From Clostridiales bacterium (GTDB taxonomy: Bacteria > Bacillota > Clostridia > TANB77 > CAG-508): a DNA stretch of 64,000 nt. Below the pieces are notes generated by a model that was given only the letters and a program-made list of their open reading frames with translations, made no database searches and was not told the DNA's origin. This document shows, in pieces, positions 28,092 through 37,541 of this stretch. The number at the start of each line of letters is the position of its first letter. The first letter of the stretch is position 1. Location of the stretch: the NCBI GenBank assembly GCA_015056485.1, contig SVGD01000001.1, forward strand, positions 133,094 through 197,093, written 5' to 3'. The position numbers and the translations under genes are program-made.

Positions 28092-29468
28092 ATGAAGAAA
28101 TTACGTTTTTTATTTGCATTATTTATTGGAAAAATCATTTGTTTTTTAGTTAATATAATTAATAAAGAAAAAGGCACTAATATTGCCGGCGTGTTTGCAT
28201 GCAAACTACAAAAAGATTTCATTTCTCATTTTACTGGTATAGATTATAATAAAGTCTTTTTCATCACTGGTACAAATGGAAAATCTACTACTAATAATAT
28301 GATAGTTCATACACTACGTAATAGTGGCAAAAAAGTTACAAGCAATTTAGAAGGTGCTAATTTATTAACAGGTGTAGCAACTGCTTTAATTAAAGATTCA
28401 TCTTTATTTGGAAAACTAAATAGTGATTTTTTTGTTTTTGAAACTGATGAAAGATATTTTTCTATTATATATAAATATTTACCTGCAAAAAATATTTGTA
28501 TAACTAATTTACAAAAAGACCAAGTACAAAGAAATGGAGAACCTGACTATATTTATCAAAAAATTAAATCAGTGATTAATAAAGATATGACACTATATTT
28601 AAATAATGAAGAACCAAGAGTAAAATCTCTTGCAAAATATGCTGGAAAATCTATTTTTTATGGAGTTGCTAAAAATGATAAATCTTTCATAAAAAATGAT
28701 TTTTATGACGTTTCTCTTCCTTGTCCAATTTGTAATGATAAAATCATTTTTGATTATTACAATGTAGACAATATTGGAAATTTCAAATGCAGTAATTGCG
28801 AATTTAAAAGTAATGAAACTATAGACTTTTTAGCAACTGACATTAATTATGATAAAGCTACTTTTAAATGTCTAGATTATACTTACTCAATAAATAATAC
28901 TGAACCATTTTTCATTTATAATTATGTATTATGTATTGCTATCTGTAAAACTTTTGGAATTAGCGAAAATGAAATTCAAGAAGCATTTAAAAATTTTAAA
29001 AATATAAGTGGTAGATTAGAAACCCTACATTATAAAAATAAAGTTATAAAATACATTAGAATTAAACAAGAAAATCCAGAAACTTTACAATCTGCGTTAG
29101 ATTATATTTCATGTGATAAAACACCAAAAATCTTTGTTTTAGGGTTAGAAGAACTTAAAGATTTCGCTCCATATTATACAAACACTTTTTATGCTTTTGA
29201 TTGTAATTTAGACAAGCTTATTTCTTCTAATGTACAAAGATATATATGCTTTTCTGAAGCAGTAGCTTATGATTCTGCTAATAGACTAATTTATGCTGGA
29301 ATAGATAAAAATAATATTTCTATACTTCCAACTGATGATGATACGGCTATCATGCAAGAATTAGATAAATATGATATTAATAACGTTTATTTAATAACGT
29401 GGTTAAAAAAATATTATGAATTAGATAAATATATTAAGAATCATAAGGAGGATAAAAAAAATGATTAA
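28092..29468 (+). CDS. MurT-like Mur ligase (DUF1727 type), divergent C-terminal domain
   Basis: Mur-ligase fold. ATP loop FITGTNGKSTTNN near 60-72, LEGANLLTGVATAL near 92, TNLQKDQVQRNGEPDYIY near 150, and a zinc ribbon CPIC...CSNC near 213-240 as in MurT. In authentic MurT the C-terminal DUF1727 domain has an AKNPAG motif and a DxxDGxDxSW motif; here the matching places read KQENPETLQ and EELKDFAPYYTNTF, so the residues expected for amidation of lipid II are missing. Start ATG at 28092 after GAGGGGGA. Overlaps the GatD-like gene by eight bases. Confidence 0.75.
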   Translation: MKKLRFLFALFIGKIICFLVNIINKEKGTNIAGVFACKLQKDFISHFTGIDYNKVFFITGTNGKSTTNNMIVHTLRNSGKKVTSNLEGANLLTGVATALIKDSSLFGKLNSDFFVFETDERYFSIIYKYLPAKNICITNLQKDQVQRNGEPDYIYQKIKSVINKDMTLYLNNEEPRVKSLAKYAGKSIFYGVAKNDKSFIKNDFYDVSLPCPICNDKIIFDYYNVDNIGNFKCSNCEFKSNETIDFLATDINYDKATFKCLDYTYSINNTEPFFIYNYVLCIAICKTFGISENEIQEAFKNFKNISGRLETLHYKNKVIKYIRIKQENPETLQSALDYISCDKTPKIFVLGLEELKDFAPYYTNTFYAFDCNLDKLISSNVQRYICFSEAVAYDSANRLIYAGIDKNNISILPTDDDTAIMQELDKYDINNVYLITWLKKYYELDKYIKNHKEDKKND

Positions 29469-30216
29469 TGAATTAAATATTTTATGGATGTATCCTGATA
29501 TTCTTAATCTCCATGGTGATAGAGGAAATATAATGGCTTTTGAAAAAATCGGAAAGATGCTTGATATTAAAGTTAATATCAACAAGGTAGAAAGTTATAA
29601 TAACGAAATAGATTTTGAAAATAATGATATTATGTTTTTTAATGTTGGTGAAATTAAAGTAATGCCTACAATAATTGAAACATTAAAAAAATATTCAGAT
29701 GAATTGCAAAAATTTATTGATGATAATAAAACCATCGTTTTAATTGGTGCTTCTGGTTGTATTATGGCAAAAAAAACCATTAGAAAAGACTCTGAATTTG
29801 AAGGATTAGGTATTTTAGATATGGATTTAGTTGAAAGAAAAAATATCTATGGAGATGATATATTATTTAAATTAAATGAAAATAATATGGAAATTGTAGG
29901 ATGCCAAATTAAAATGTTAGATACTATATTACACTCTGATATTAGTTTGGCTACACTTGAATACGGAAGTGGAAATAATGGATATAACGAAAAAACAGAA
30001 GGAGCAAAATATAAAAACATTATCTACACAAATGCTTTAGGTCCTGTTTTTATTAAAAACCCTTGGTATACTGAGCTTATAATAAAAAATGCTTTAAAAA
30101 ACAAAGGTATAAATATAGAAAAAAAATTAACAGATAATGATTTTGCTCTTGAAATAAATTCTTTAAATGCAATAAAAAATTTCATAAACCAAAAAGGAGA
30201 AAAAGATGTATCCTAA
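29461..30216 (+). CDS. GatD-like glutamine amidotransferase homologue lacking catalytic residues
   Basis: Class I glutamine amidotransferase fold, 251 residues. Family features kept: LYPDILNLHGDRGN-like start (MYPDILNLHGDRGNI), GSGNNGYNEKTEGAKYKN near 174, and LGPVFIKNPW near 197. The nucleophile motif of GatD (CGGYQ) is here GASGCIM near 98, and TYLHGP with the catalytic His is TNALGP near 194. Glutaminase activity is therefore doubtful. Overlaps its partners on both sides. Confidence 0.75.
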   Translation: MINELNILWMYPDILNLHGDRGNIMAFEKIGKMLDIKVNINKVESYNNEIDFENNDIMFFNVGEIKVMPTIIETLKKYSDELQKFIDDNKTIVLIGASGCIMAKKTIRKDSEFEGLGILDMDLVERKNIYGDDILFKLNENNMEIVGCQIKMLDTILHSDISLATLEYGSGNNGYNEKTEGAKYKNIIYTNALGPVFIKNPWYTELIIKNALKNKGINIEKKLTDNDFALEINSLNAIKNFINQKGEKDVS

Positions 30217-31283
30217 ATTAGAAATTAATTTAAATGGTATTATAAAAAATGCAAAAGCAATGAAAAAAATATGCGAAGAAAACAATGTTAAGCTTAGTTT
30301 AGTAACAAAATGTTTAGTTTCTGATAAAAGAATAGTTGAAGAACTTGTAAACAATGGAATTGAAATTATTTGTGAATCACGTATACAAAATTTTATAGAT
30401 TACAAAGATATTGATGTTGAAAAATGGCTTATTAGAGAACCTATGTTATCAGAAATTGCTGATGTAGTTAAATATTCTGATGTTAGTTTAAATAGTGAAT
30501 TAAAAACTATACTTGAATTAAATTTCGAGGCAAAAAAACAAAACAAAATTCATAAAATAATATTAATGTATGAATTAGGTGATTTGCGTGAAGGGGCAGA
30601 TTCAAAGGAAATTGAAGAATTAGTTGAAGCATCTCTTAAGCTTGAAAACATTGAATTATATGGAATAGGTTCTAATCTTAGTTGTTATGGTTCTATTATG
30701 CCTAGCAAAGAAAATATGAAAGAGCTTTCTGATTTAGCAATTACATTAGAAGAAAAATTTAATATTAAATTTGAAGTAGTAACTGGAGGGAATTCAACAT
30801 CTTTTGAGATGTTAAAAAATGGAGAACTTCCTAATAATATTAATAATCTTCGAATTGGTGAAGCAGTTTTCCTTGGAAATATACCTTGTATTGAAAAACC
30901 TATAAAGGAATTTTCAAGAAATAATTTCACTTTAAAAGGTCAAATTGTTGAATTAAAACAAAAACCTTCAATTCCTCGTGGTACTTCTGGTTTATATAAT
31001 TCTTTTGGTGAGGCACCTGTTTTTATAGATAAAGGTATAAGAAAACGTGCATTAATAGCAATAGGAAAACAAGATATAACAACAAAAGGATTAATACCTC
31101 TTGATAATAAAATTGAAATTTTGGATCGGTAGCAGTGATTATATTATATTAGATGTCACAGATAGTGAAAAAAATTATTCTGTTGGTGATGAAATCGCAT
31201 TCAATGTAAACTATTCTGTTCTACTTAGATCTATGAGTACAAACTTCATTAACAAACAATACGACAAAAAAGAGCAAATTTAA
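30206..31283 (+). CDS. PLP-dependent amino acid racemase (ornithine/alanine racemase-like), +1 frameshift
   Basis: YP-LEINL start and VTKCLV (PLP lysine, near 34) open an alanine-racemase N-terminal barrel; LYELGDLREG-type segment (MYELGDLREGAD near 120), GSNLSCYGSIMP near 153, VTGGNSTS near 191, LRIGEAVFLGN near 215 and ELKQKPSIPRG near 250 are those of Orr-type racemases. The zero frame ends GAT CGG TAG; skipping C at 31127 gives ILDGSSDYIILDVTDSEKNY and the normal tail to the TAA at 31283. 1078 bases equals 358 codons, stop and one base. Third gene of the murT-gatD-like operon. Confidence 0.85.
31124..31130 (+). other. +1 frameshift site GAT-C-GGT in the racemase gene
   Basis: C at 31127; the next zero-frame codon is TAG, so the unshifted product stops directly after CGG. 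Confidence 0.85.
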
Positions 31284-31302
31284 CAAAATTGCTCTTTTTT
31301 TG
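31266..31302 (+). terminator. Intrinsic terminator after the racemase gene
   Basis: AAAAAAGAGCAAATTT...AAAATTGCTCTTTTTTT hairpin overlapping the stop codon. Confidence 0.8.
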
Positions 31303-31342
31303 TCATTATCCTACCTTCTTCTTTCATTTTTGTCTTTTTTTC

Positions 31343-31371
31343 TTGACAATAGTTTGTTTTTAGATTATATT
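31343..31371 (+). promoter_or_regulatory. Candidate SigA-type promoter of agrA-agrC
   Basis: TTGACA at 31343-31348, 17-base spacer, TATATT at 31366-31371, followed by an ATAAGGAAT...ATTCCTTAT hairpin before the agrA ribosome binding site. Confidence 0.6.
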
Positions 31372-31459
31372 AGTTGTATTCTGGAAAAATAAGGAATTTT
31401 TATAAATAACATTCCTTATCCTTTCAATATAATAAAATATACTACAGGAGATAATATAT

Positions 31460-32200
31460 ATGTTAAATTTTGTATTATGTGATGACAATTTACCAACTTT
31501 AAATAGATTAAATAAAATGTTGGAAGCTATTTTTATAAATAATAATATCGATGCAACTGTATCTTTAAAAGCACAGTCTTCTACTGATGTTCTAAATTAT
31601 ATTGAAAATAATAAAGTTGATGTTTTGGTATTGGATATTAATTTGAAAGAAAATATGTCAGGTTGTGATATTGCTGATACTGTTAGAAAAAACAATAAAG
31701 ATGTTTATATTATATTTACAACTGGTCATTTGGAATATGCATTATTAGCATATAAATATAAAACTTTTGATTATCTACCCAAACCTATCATTGAAGAGAA
31801 ACTTGAAGAAACTATTTTAAGACTAATGGATGATATAGAAAAATCTCCTGCAAAATTTTTAAAACTTAACAATAACAAAACTATTATAAATCAAGATGAT
31901 ATAAATTATATAAGAAGAGATGGTATGAAATTAATTGTACACACTGATGACCGAACATATGAATCATATACTTCTTTTAATAAAATAGAAGATTGTCTAC
32001 CAGAAAATTTCGTAAGATGTCATAAATCATTTATTGCAAATGTTAATAATATTACTAATATTGAAACTAATAAAAATATAATTACTTTTTCAAATAATGA
32101 AAATTGCTCTATAGGAGCAAAATATAAAAATAATTTTATGGAGGTGTTTAAAAATGGAATTTCTTCAAACAATTTGGACAGCATTAACAACAGAAAATGA
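31460..32200 (+). CDS. agrA: LytTR response regulator AgrA
   Basis: Receiver domain (1-120) with acidic CDDN near 8, phosphoacceptor LDINL near 58, TGH near 85 and DYLPKP lysine near 103; then a LytTR DNA-binding domain (140-235: INYIRRDGMKLIVH, FVRCHKSFIANVNNI). Controls agr and target promoters when phosphorylated by AgrC. The last 47 bases overlap the start of agrC. GGAG box before ATG. Confidence 0.9.
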   Translation: MLNFVLCDDNLPTLNRLNKMLEAIFINNNIDATVSLKAQSSTDVLNYIENNKVDVLVLDINLKENMSGCDIADTVRKNNKDVYIIFTTGHLEYALLAYKYKTFDYLPKPIIEEKLEETILRLMDDIEKSPAKFLKLNNNKTIINQDDINYIRRDGMKLIVHTDDRTYESYTSFNKIEDCLPENFVRCHKSFIANVNNITNIETNKNIITFSNNENCSIGAKYKNNFMEVFKNGISSNNLDSINNRK

Positions 32201-33510
32201 GGTGATGACAAAAATTATTTGTTCTCCTTTTACTTTTATAGAAGTATATATTTCAATGTTACTTTTTACTACTATTCTTAATTTTAAAGGTTCAAGAAGT
32301 CAAAATATTTTATATGTATTAACGTTCTCTCTATCTTCTCTCATATCTATTCATATTATTCCTACACCTTATAATACATTTATAAATCTTATTATCTGCC
32401 CTATATTAGTTTTAGTAATTTTTAAAACCAATATATTAAAAGCCTTTTTATCTGAAATCATAACATACCTTATATTTATTTTAATTGGAATTCCTATTCA
32501 TAATTTATTAATTATATTCTACAATATATCTACTAATATAATTAATACGATTCCTATATATAAAATTTTTTCTTCATGTATTATATATTCAGTTGCACTT
32601 ATTCTATATATAACATGTTTAAAATTTAATATAAACATTACACTATTAGATAAATTTAAAAGAAAAACTAATTCTGTAATTTTATTAAATATATTTTTAG
32701 GTATACTTTCTATTTCTATACAGTCTTATATTGCAACTCTTTATATAGAAGTACTACCTCTTCGGTTCAACATTGTTAAACCTAATAATATTACTCTTGT
32801 ATTTTTCAATTAGTATTTACAGTTTGATCCGTACAAATAAACTTGAAATAACAAAACAAAACCTTGAAGAAGAAAAATTATATAATAAAACTTTAACTAT
32901 TCTGCATGATAATATTCGAGGTTTTAAACATGATTTTAATAATATCGTTCAAGCAATTGGAGGATATATTTCTACTGAAAATATTGATGGTTTAAAGGAA
33001 TATTATAATGAACTTTTAGATGATTGTCAAAGAATAAATAATTTAAGTATTCTAAATCCTGATATTATAAATAATCCTGCAATTTATAGTTTACTTACTT
33101 CTAAATATCACACCGCAGATGAACTTGGAATAAAAATCAACTTAGAAGTTATGTTAGATTTAAGTACTATTAATATGAAAATTTATGAACTAAGCCGAAT
33201 TTTAGGAATTTTAATAGATAATGCAATTGAAGCGTCTAAAGAATGCGAAGAAAAAATAATAAATATAACAATGAGAAATGATATTAAACAAAATAGACAA
33301 TTAATTATTGTTGAAAACACTTATGGAAACAAAAACATTAATATAGATAAAATTTTTGAAAAAGGCTTTACTTCAAAAGAAAAAGAAATTGGTTCACATG
33401 GTCTAGGTTTATGGGAAGTTCGTCAAATATTAAAGAAAAACAATAATTTAAACTTACATACTACTAAGGATAGTAAATTATTTAAACAACAACTAGAAAT
33501 ATATAGTTAA
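32154..33510 (+). CDS. agrC: AgrC-type sensor histidine kinase, +1 frameshift in last membrane helix region
   Basis: Receptor for the cyclic autoinducing peptide. About six N-terminal membrane helices (15-220), then a cytoplasmic GHKL kinase: H box FKHDFNNIVQAIGGYI near 255-272, N box ILIDNAIEAS near 358, G box SHGLGLWEV near 415. The zero frame ends shortly after CTT CGG TTC; skipping C at 32763 gives LPLGSTLLNLIILLLYFSI and joins sensor to kinase. 1357 bases equals 451 codons, stop and one base. GGAGGTG before ATG at 32154. Without the shift, a sensor with no kinase is made. Confidence 0.9.
32760..32766 (+). other. +1 frameshift site CTT-C-GGT in agrC
   Basis: C at 32763, exactly between the transmembrane sensor and the kinase module. 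Confidence 0.85.
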
Positions 33511-33534
33511 TAAAAAACTTTATACAAAATGGGG

Positions 33535-33581
33535 AAAAGGGAAGCTTAAGATGTCGAATAAAAGCTTCCCTTTCGTTTTTA
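33535..33581. terminator. Bidirectional terminator between agrC and agrD
   Basis: AAAGGGAAGCTT...AAGCTTCCCTTT stem with T-rich 3' side on the plus strand and TTTTCC on the minus strand; the two agr half-operons converge here. Confidence 0.75.
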
Positions 33582-33634
33582 TAAAAATCAACTTTTAAGG
33601 TTGACTTTTAACATAATTAAATAACTATATTAAA

Positions 33635-33754
33635 TTAATCTTTTTTTATTAATGTTGCTGGCATTTTTGGTTGATGTAAAACATACCAAACCATACAAGC
33701 TGAATTCGTAGATTTTGCATATTTTTCTGCAATTTTAGCTAATAATTTTAACAA
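33635..33754 (-). CDS. agrD: AgrD autoinducing peptide precursor
   Basis: 39 residues from TTG at 33754 with a very strong AAAAGGGGGG site. Layout is that of AgrD: amphipathic basic leader (LLKLLAKIAEKYAK with M as the first residue), core STNSACMVWY near 15-24, and a C-terminal recognition tail VLHQPKMPAT. By analogy with clostridial peptides the mature signal should be a thiolactone ring of Cys20 to Tyr24 (CMVWY) with a short exocyclic tail. Lies directly after agrB, the usual pairing. Confidence 0.88.
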   Translation of the reverse strand: MLKLLAKIAEKYAKSTNSACMVWYVLHQPKMPATLIKKD

Positions 33755-33816
33755 TGTAAATCCCCCCTTTTCCATTTTTATAATTTCATATAATAAAATA
33801 TAATGAAAACAAGGTT

Positions 33817-34443
33817 TTAAGCATTTGTGCTATTTTTATATGCCTCTAAATATCCATATTTACATTTTGTTAAAATATATGTAAGTTTTGAAATAAATAT
33901 AGTTTGTATTAAAGTTCCAAAAATTAAGATATTAGATAATGTAGAATCTTTTACTATTATTCCAGCTAATAATGTTGCTGTCATAAATATATATGATAAT
34001 ACCTTTTTTATTTTTCTTTCGTTTTTTCTTAAAATTGGCACTTCTTCTGTATCTGCTGGTGCATATAAACTTATCATTATAATACTAAATATCCATATAA
34101 GTGTAATTATTGAGTATTTTAAATACGTAGGTTCAATAACAATATTTTCACTTAATATTGCTGTTCCTGAATAAAATAAACTTGTTGCAATTATACATCC
34201 TATATGTGTTTTTAAATGTACTCCTCCAGAAACTATTTTATATGGTAACATTACCAATAATGTAAATATTGATAATTCTAAAACACCTAATGCCCATGCA
34301 ATTAATAACATTATTAAATTCTTAGGAATTTCTCCAATTACTAATTGTAATCCATAATTTATTATTTCTGCACGTTCATCATCAATTTCTGGCATCTTTA
34401 GTCTTATTCGATTAGTTAAAGAGTTGCATATTTTTTCTATCAA
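33817..34443 (-). CDS. agrB: AgrB peptide-processing membrane protease
   Basis: Cleaves the AgrD tail and forms the thiolactone. Catalytic His and Cys are in GGVHLKTHIGC near 73-83, followed by hydrophobic helices; about 208 residues from the TTG at 34443 (AGAGGTG six bases before; an upstream in-frame GTG at 34452 overlaps that site). Next gene is agrD, 62 bases on. Confidence 0.9.
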   Translation of the reverse strand: MIEKICNSLTNRIRLKMPEIDDERAEIINYGLQLVIGEIPKNLIMLLIAWALGVLELSIFTLLVMLPYKIVSGGVHLKTHIGCIIATSLFYSGTAILSENIVIEPTYLKYSIITLIWIFSIIMISLYAPADTEEVPILRKNERKIKKVLSYIFMTATLLAGIIVKDSTLSNILIFGTLIQTIFISKLTYILTKCKYGYLEAYKNSTNA

Positions 34444-34522
34444 AACAATCACCTCTAACTTTTCTATGAGACAATTTTATTACATTTTTGACACCTTTTT
34501 ATATTTCATTTATAAACGATAA

Positions 34523-34570
34523 AAAATCATATACGAATTTTATATTTTTAAAATTTCGTATATGATTTTG
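34523..34570 (-). terminator. Terminator of the methyltransferase gene
   Basis: AAAATCATATACGAA...TTCGTATATGATTTT, a 15-bp stem, 25 bases after the stop at 34595 and upstream of agrB. Confidence 0.75.
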
Positions 34571-34594
34571 ATTGTTTTATAAAATTAACATAAT

Positions 34595-35458
34595 CTAAAT
34601 TTGTTCCCACCTGCTAAAATTACCACATGGCAACACTATTTCTGAATTTTGCATTGGAAGTCCTATTTCCCCTGCATAGATTTTTCCTTTATATTTACCT
34701 AAATGTATTCTTAAAATATTATTTATAACTTCTGGAGATATTCCAGTAGTATATGAATTTACTAAGAAAAATAAAGGCTTATCACTTAACACTTGTGCAC
34801 ATATTAAAATTAATCCTTCAATACTTTCTTCAAATTGCCACACTTCCCCTGATGCACCTCTTCCATATGATGGCGGATCCATTATTATTGCATCATATTT
34901 ATTTCCTCTACGAATTTCTCGTTGAACAAATTTTACAACATCATCTACAATATATCTTATTGGTTTATCTTGTAATTTTGATGATATTACATTTTCTTTT
35001 GCCCATGCAACCATACCTTTTGAACTATCAACATGGCATACTGATGCTCCTGCTGATAAACATGCAACAGATGCACCACCTGTATATGCAAATAAATTTA
35101 ATACTTTAATTTCTCTTTTTGCTGTTTTGATTTTTTGCATCATCCATTCCCAATTTACAGCTTGTTCCGGAAATAAACCTGTATGTTTAAACCCCATTGG
35201 TTTTATATTAAATATTAAATTTTTATATTTAATTTGCCAAGAAGCAGGTAATTTCTTTTTATAATTCCAACCACCGCCTCCTGTTTTACTTCTTTTATAA
35301 ACAGCTTCTGCTTTTTCCCATTCTTTTGGAAAGCTTTTCTCTTTCCAAATTATTTGAGGGTCTGGTCTTACCAAAACATGATTTCCCCATCTTTCTAATT
35401 TCTCACCATTTGCCATATCTATTATTTCATAATCTTTCCAATTATTTGCTACATTCAT
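34595..35458 (-). CDS. Class I SAM-dependent methyltransferase, RlmI-like
   Basis: Predicted rRNA/RNA methyltransferase of 287 residues. KPMGFKHTGLFPEQ near 95, SAM motif I VLNLFAYTGGASVACLSAGA near 120-138, acidic motif II VDSSKGMV near 144, and catalytic MDPPSYGRG near 193-201 resemble the COG1092 (RlmI/YccW) family, but the N-terminal PUA domain is replaced by a shorter segment (ERWGNHVLVRPDPQIIW). Substrate not assignable. AGAGGTG before ATG. Confidence 0.78.
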   Translation of the reverse strand: MNVANNWKDYEIIDMANGEKLERWGNHVLVRPDPQIIWKEKSFPKEWEKAEAVYKRSKTGGGGWNYKKKLPASWQIKYKNLIFNIKPMGFKHTGLFPEQAVNWEWMMQKIKTAKREIKVLNLFAYTGGASVACLSAGASVCHVDSSKGMVAWAKENVISSKLQDKPIRYIVDDVVKFVQREIRRGNKYDAIIMDPPSYGRGASGEVWQFEESIEGLILICAQVLSDKPLFFLVNSYTTGISPEVINNILRIHLGKYKGKIYAGEIGLPMQNSEIVLPCGNFSRWEQI

Positions 35459-35490
35459 TTCTAAAGCACCTCTTTTTATTTTTACTATCT

Positions 35491-35688
35491 CTATAATGTA
35501 TTTAATATTTTAAAAAAACTATAAATTAGGCAAGCATTCATAATTACGCATATTCCCAAACAAATTAAGCTTGCAGATATAATCTTATGTTCATGCATGA
35601 AATTTCTTACTATATTTGTTTTTGCTGGTTCCCTTCTTTTTATTTCATAATCCGCTTCCCAAAATTTATCATTAGTAATATCTATCAT
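35491..35688 (-). CDS. Small single-pass membrane protein, unknown
   Basis: 65 residues: charged N-terminal 35 residues (KFWEADYEIKRREPAK) and one helix ISASLICLGICVIMNACLIY. AGGAGG precedes ATG at 35688. No family recognised. Confidence 0.5.
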   Translation of the reverse strand: MIDITNDKFWEADYEIKRREPAKTNIVRNFMHEHKIISASLICLGICVIMNACLIYSFFKILNTL

Positions 35689-35758
35689 ATAAAATCCTCC
35701 TATATTTATGAATTTATATTAAATATATATTCATAAATATTCATAGATATTCTAACTT

Positions 35759-37540
35759 TCAATCCAATTCTTTCTTGATTTTTCTCGCTAAATTCTCACT
35801 TATTCCCTTTATTTTTGTTAATTCTTCTATTTTAGCTAGTTTTATACCTTCTATACTACCAAATTTAACTAACAATTCCTTCTTTTTTTCTGTCCCTATT
35901 CCTTTTATTTCATCTAATTTAGATTTTGTTATTTCTTTTTGTTTCAATTTTCTATTATATTCAATAGCTACTTTGTGAACTTCATCTTGCATATTAGTAA
36001 TAAAATTCATTAATTGCTCATTTATTTTTATTTCTTTCTTATTAGCATCAATAAGTACCTTGGTTCTATGTTTGTCATCTTTAACCATTCCAAAAACTGG
36101 TATGTCTAAATTGTATTGAGCTAAAGCTCTTTTTATTGCTCTTATTTGAATAATTCCACCATCTGCTAATATTAAATCTGGTAACTCACCAAAAGCTCCT
36201 TGTGAATTTTCAATTGAATGTGCTAATCTCCTTGTTACAACTTCCTCTGTACATTTTGAATCATCTTGTCCAAAAACAGTTTTTATTTTAAAGCGTTTGT
36301 TTAAATTTCTTTTTATTTTGCCATCAATTGCTGTACACATTCCTGCAACAATGTATTCTCCTGCTAAATTTGATATGTCATAACTTTCAATTTTTTTAGG
36401 TAATACTTCGAGTTTCAAAGTTTCTTTTATATTAGTTAAAATATTTTCTTGCTCTTTGTTTCTATTTTCTAAAGTAACTCTAGCATTATTTTTTGCCATA
36501 TCTATAAATCTTAATTTTTCTCCTTTTTTAGGAACTTTAAATTCTACTTTTTTATTATATTTATCTAAAAATACTTTTTCTAATAATTCTTTATCCTCAA
36601 ACTCGTATTCTAATATTATTTTACTTGGAACATCTAATTTCCCCATATAATATTGTTTAATGAACTCTGAAATAAGCTCTTCTTTATTACTTGTAGTAGG
36701 ATAAAAGTAATGTTCCCTTCCTATCATTTTACTATTTCTAATAAATAAAATTTCTATACAAATTGCTAATTCATTTTCAGCTATACCTAAAACATCTATT
36801 GATTTTTCATTTATATTAGAAACTCTTTGCTTTTCTGAAATTCTTTCTATTGCCACTTTTTTATCTCTTAATATTGCAGCTTTTTCATATTCTTGCTTAT
36901 CTGCTAATTTTTTTATTTCTTCTTCTAATTGTTTTATAACTTGCGATGTTTTTCCTTCTAAGAGCATCATTATTTGTTTTATTTGCTCATTATATTCTTC
37001 TTTAGAAACTTTATTAACACAAGGCCCTAAACATTTTTTTATATGAAAATTTAAGCATTCTCTTGTTCTACCCTTAAAGCTTTTACACTGTCTAATTTGG
37101 AAACGTTCTTTTATAAATGAGAGCATTTCCTTAGCAGCTGTTATACTTGGATATGGTCCATAATATTTAGAACCATCATTTAATAACTTTCTTGTCATAA
37201 AAACTGAAGGATAATTTGATTTTATATCTATTTTAATATATGGATATGTTTTATCATCTTTTAAAAGAACATTAAACTTTGGTCTATTCTTTTTTATTAA
37301 GTTGCATTCTAAAATTAGAGCCTCTGCTTCGTTATCTGTTACTATATATTCAAAATGGTCAATTAGTGAAACCATCTTCTCAATTCTTGGGCTCTTATTA
37401 TTTTTTTGAAAGTATTGTTTTACTCTATTTTTTAAAACAATAGCCTTTCCGACATAAAGAATTTGCTCATCTTTATCCTTCATAATATAAACTCCCGGTT
37501 GCTTAGGGAGTTTTTTAAGTTCTTCTTCAATATTAAACAT
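35759..37540 (-). CDS. uvrC: Excinuclease ABC subunit C
   Basis: Makes both incisions in nucleotide excision repair. N-terminal GIY-YIG domain (QPGVYIMKD near 14, YVGKA near 30), UVR segment near 205-240, RNase H-like endonuclease domain (SYDISNLAGEYIVAGM near 385; LILADGG near 460; TKVLID), and helix-hairpin-helix pair at the C terminus (IKGIGTEKKKELL near 545; IKGISENLARKI). 593 residues, full length. Stop-to-start spacing with hpt is 1 base. Confidence 0.96.
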   Translation of the reverse strand: MFNIEEELKKLPKQPGVYIMKDKDEQILYVGKAIVLKNRVKQYFQKNNKSPRIEKMVSLIDHFEYIVTDNEAEALILECNLIKKNRPKFNVLLKDDKTYPYIKIDIKSNYPSVFMTRKLLNDGSKYYGPYPSITAAKEMLSFIKERFQIRQCKSFKGRTRECLNFHIKKCLGPCVNKVSKEEYNEQIKQIMMLLEGKTSQVIKQLEEEIKKLADKQEYEKAAILRDKKVAIERISEKQRVSNINEKSIDVLGIAENELAICIEILFIRNSKMIGREHYFYPTTSNKEELISEFIKQYYMGKLDVPSKIILEYEFEDKELLEKVFLDKYNKKVEFKVPKKGEKLRFIDMAKNNARVTLENRNKEQENILTNIKETLKLEVLPKKIESYDISNLAGEYIVAGMCTAIDGKIKRNLNKRFKIKTVFGQDDSKCTEEVVTRRLAHSIENSQGAFGELPDLILADGGIIQIRAIKRALAQYNLDIPVFGMVKDDKHRTKVLIDANKKEIKINEQLMNFITNMQDEVHKVAIEYNRKLKQKEITKSKLDEIKGIGTEKKKELLVKFGSIEGIKLAKIEELTKIKGISENLARKIKKELD

Positions 37541-37541
37541 T

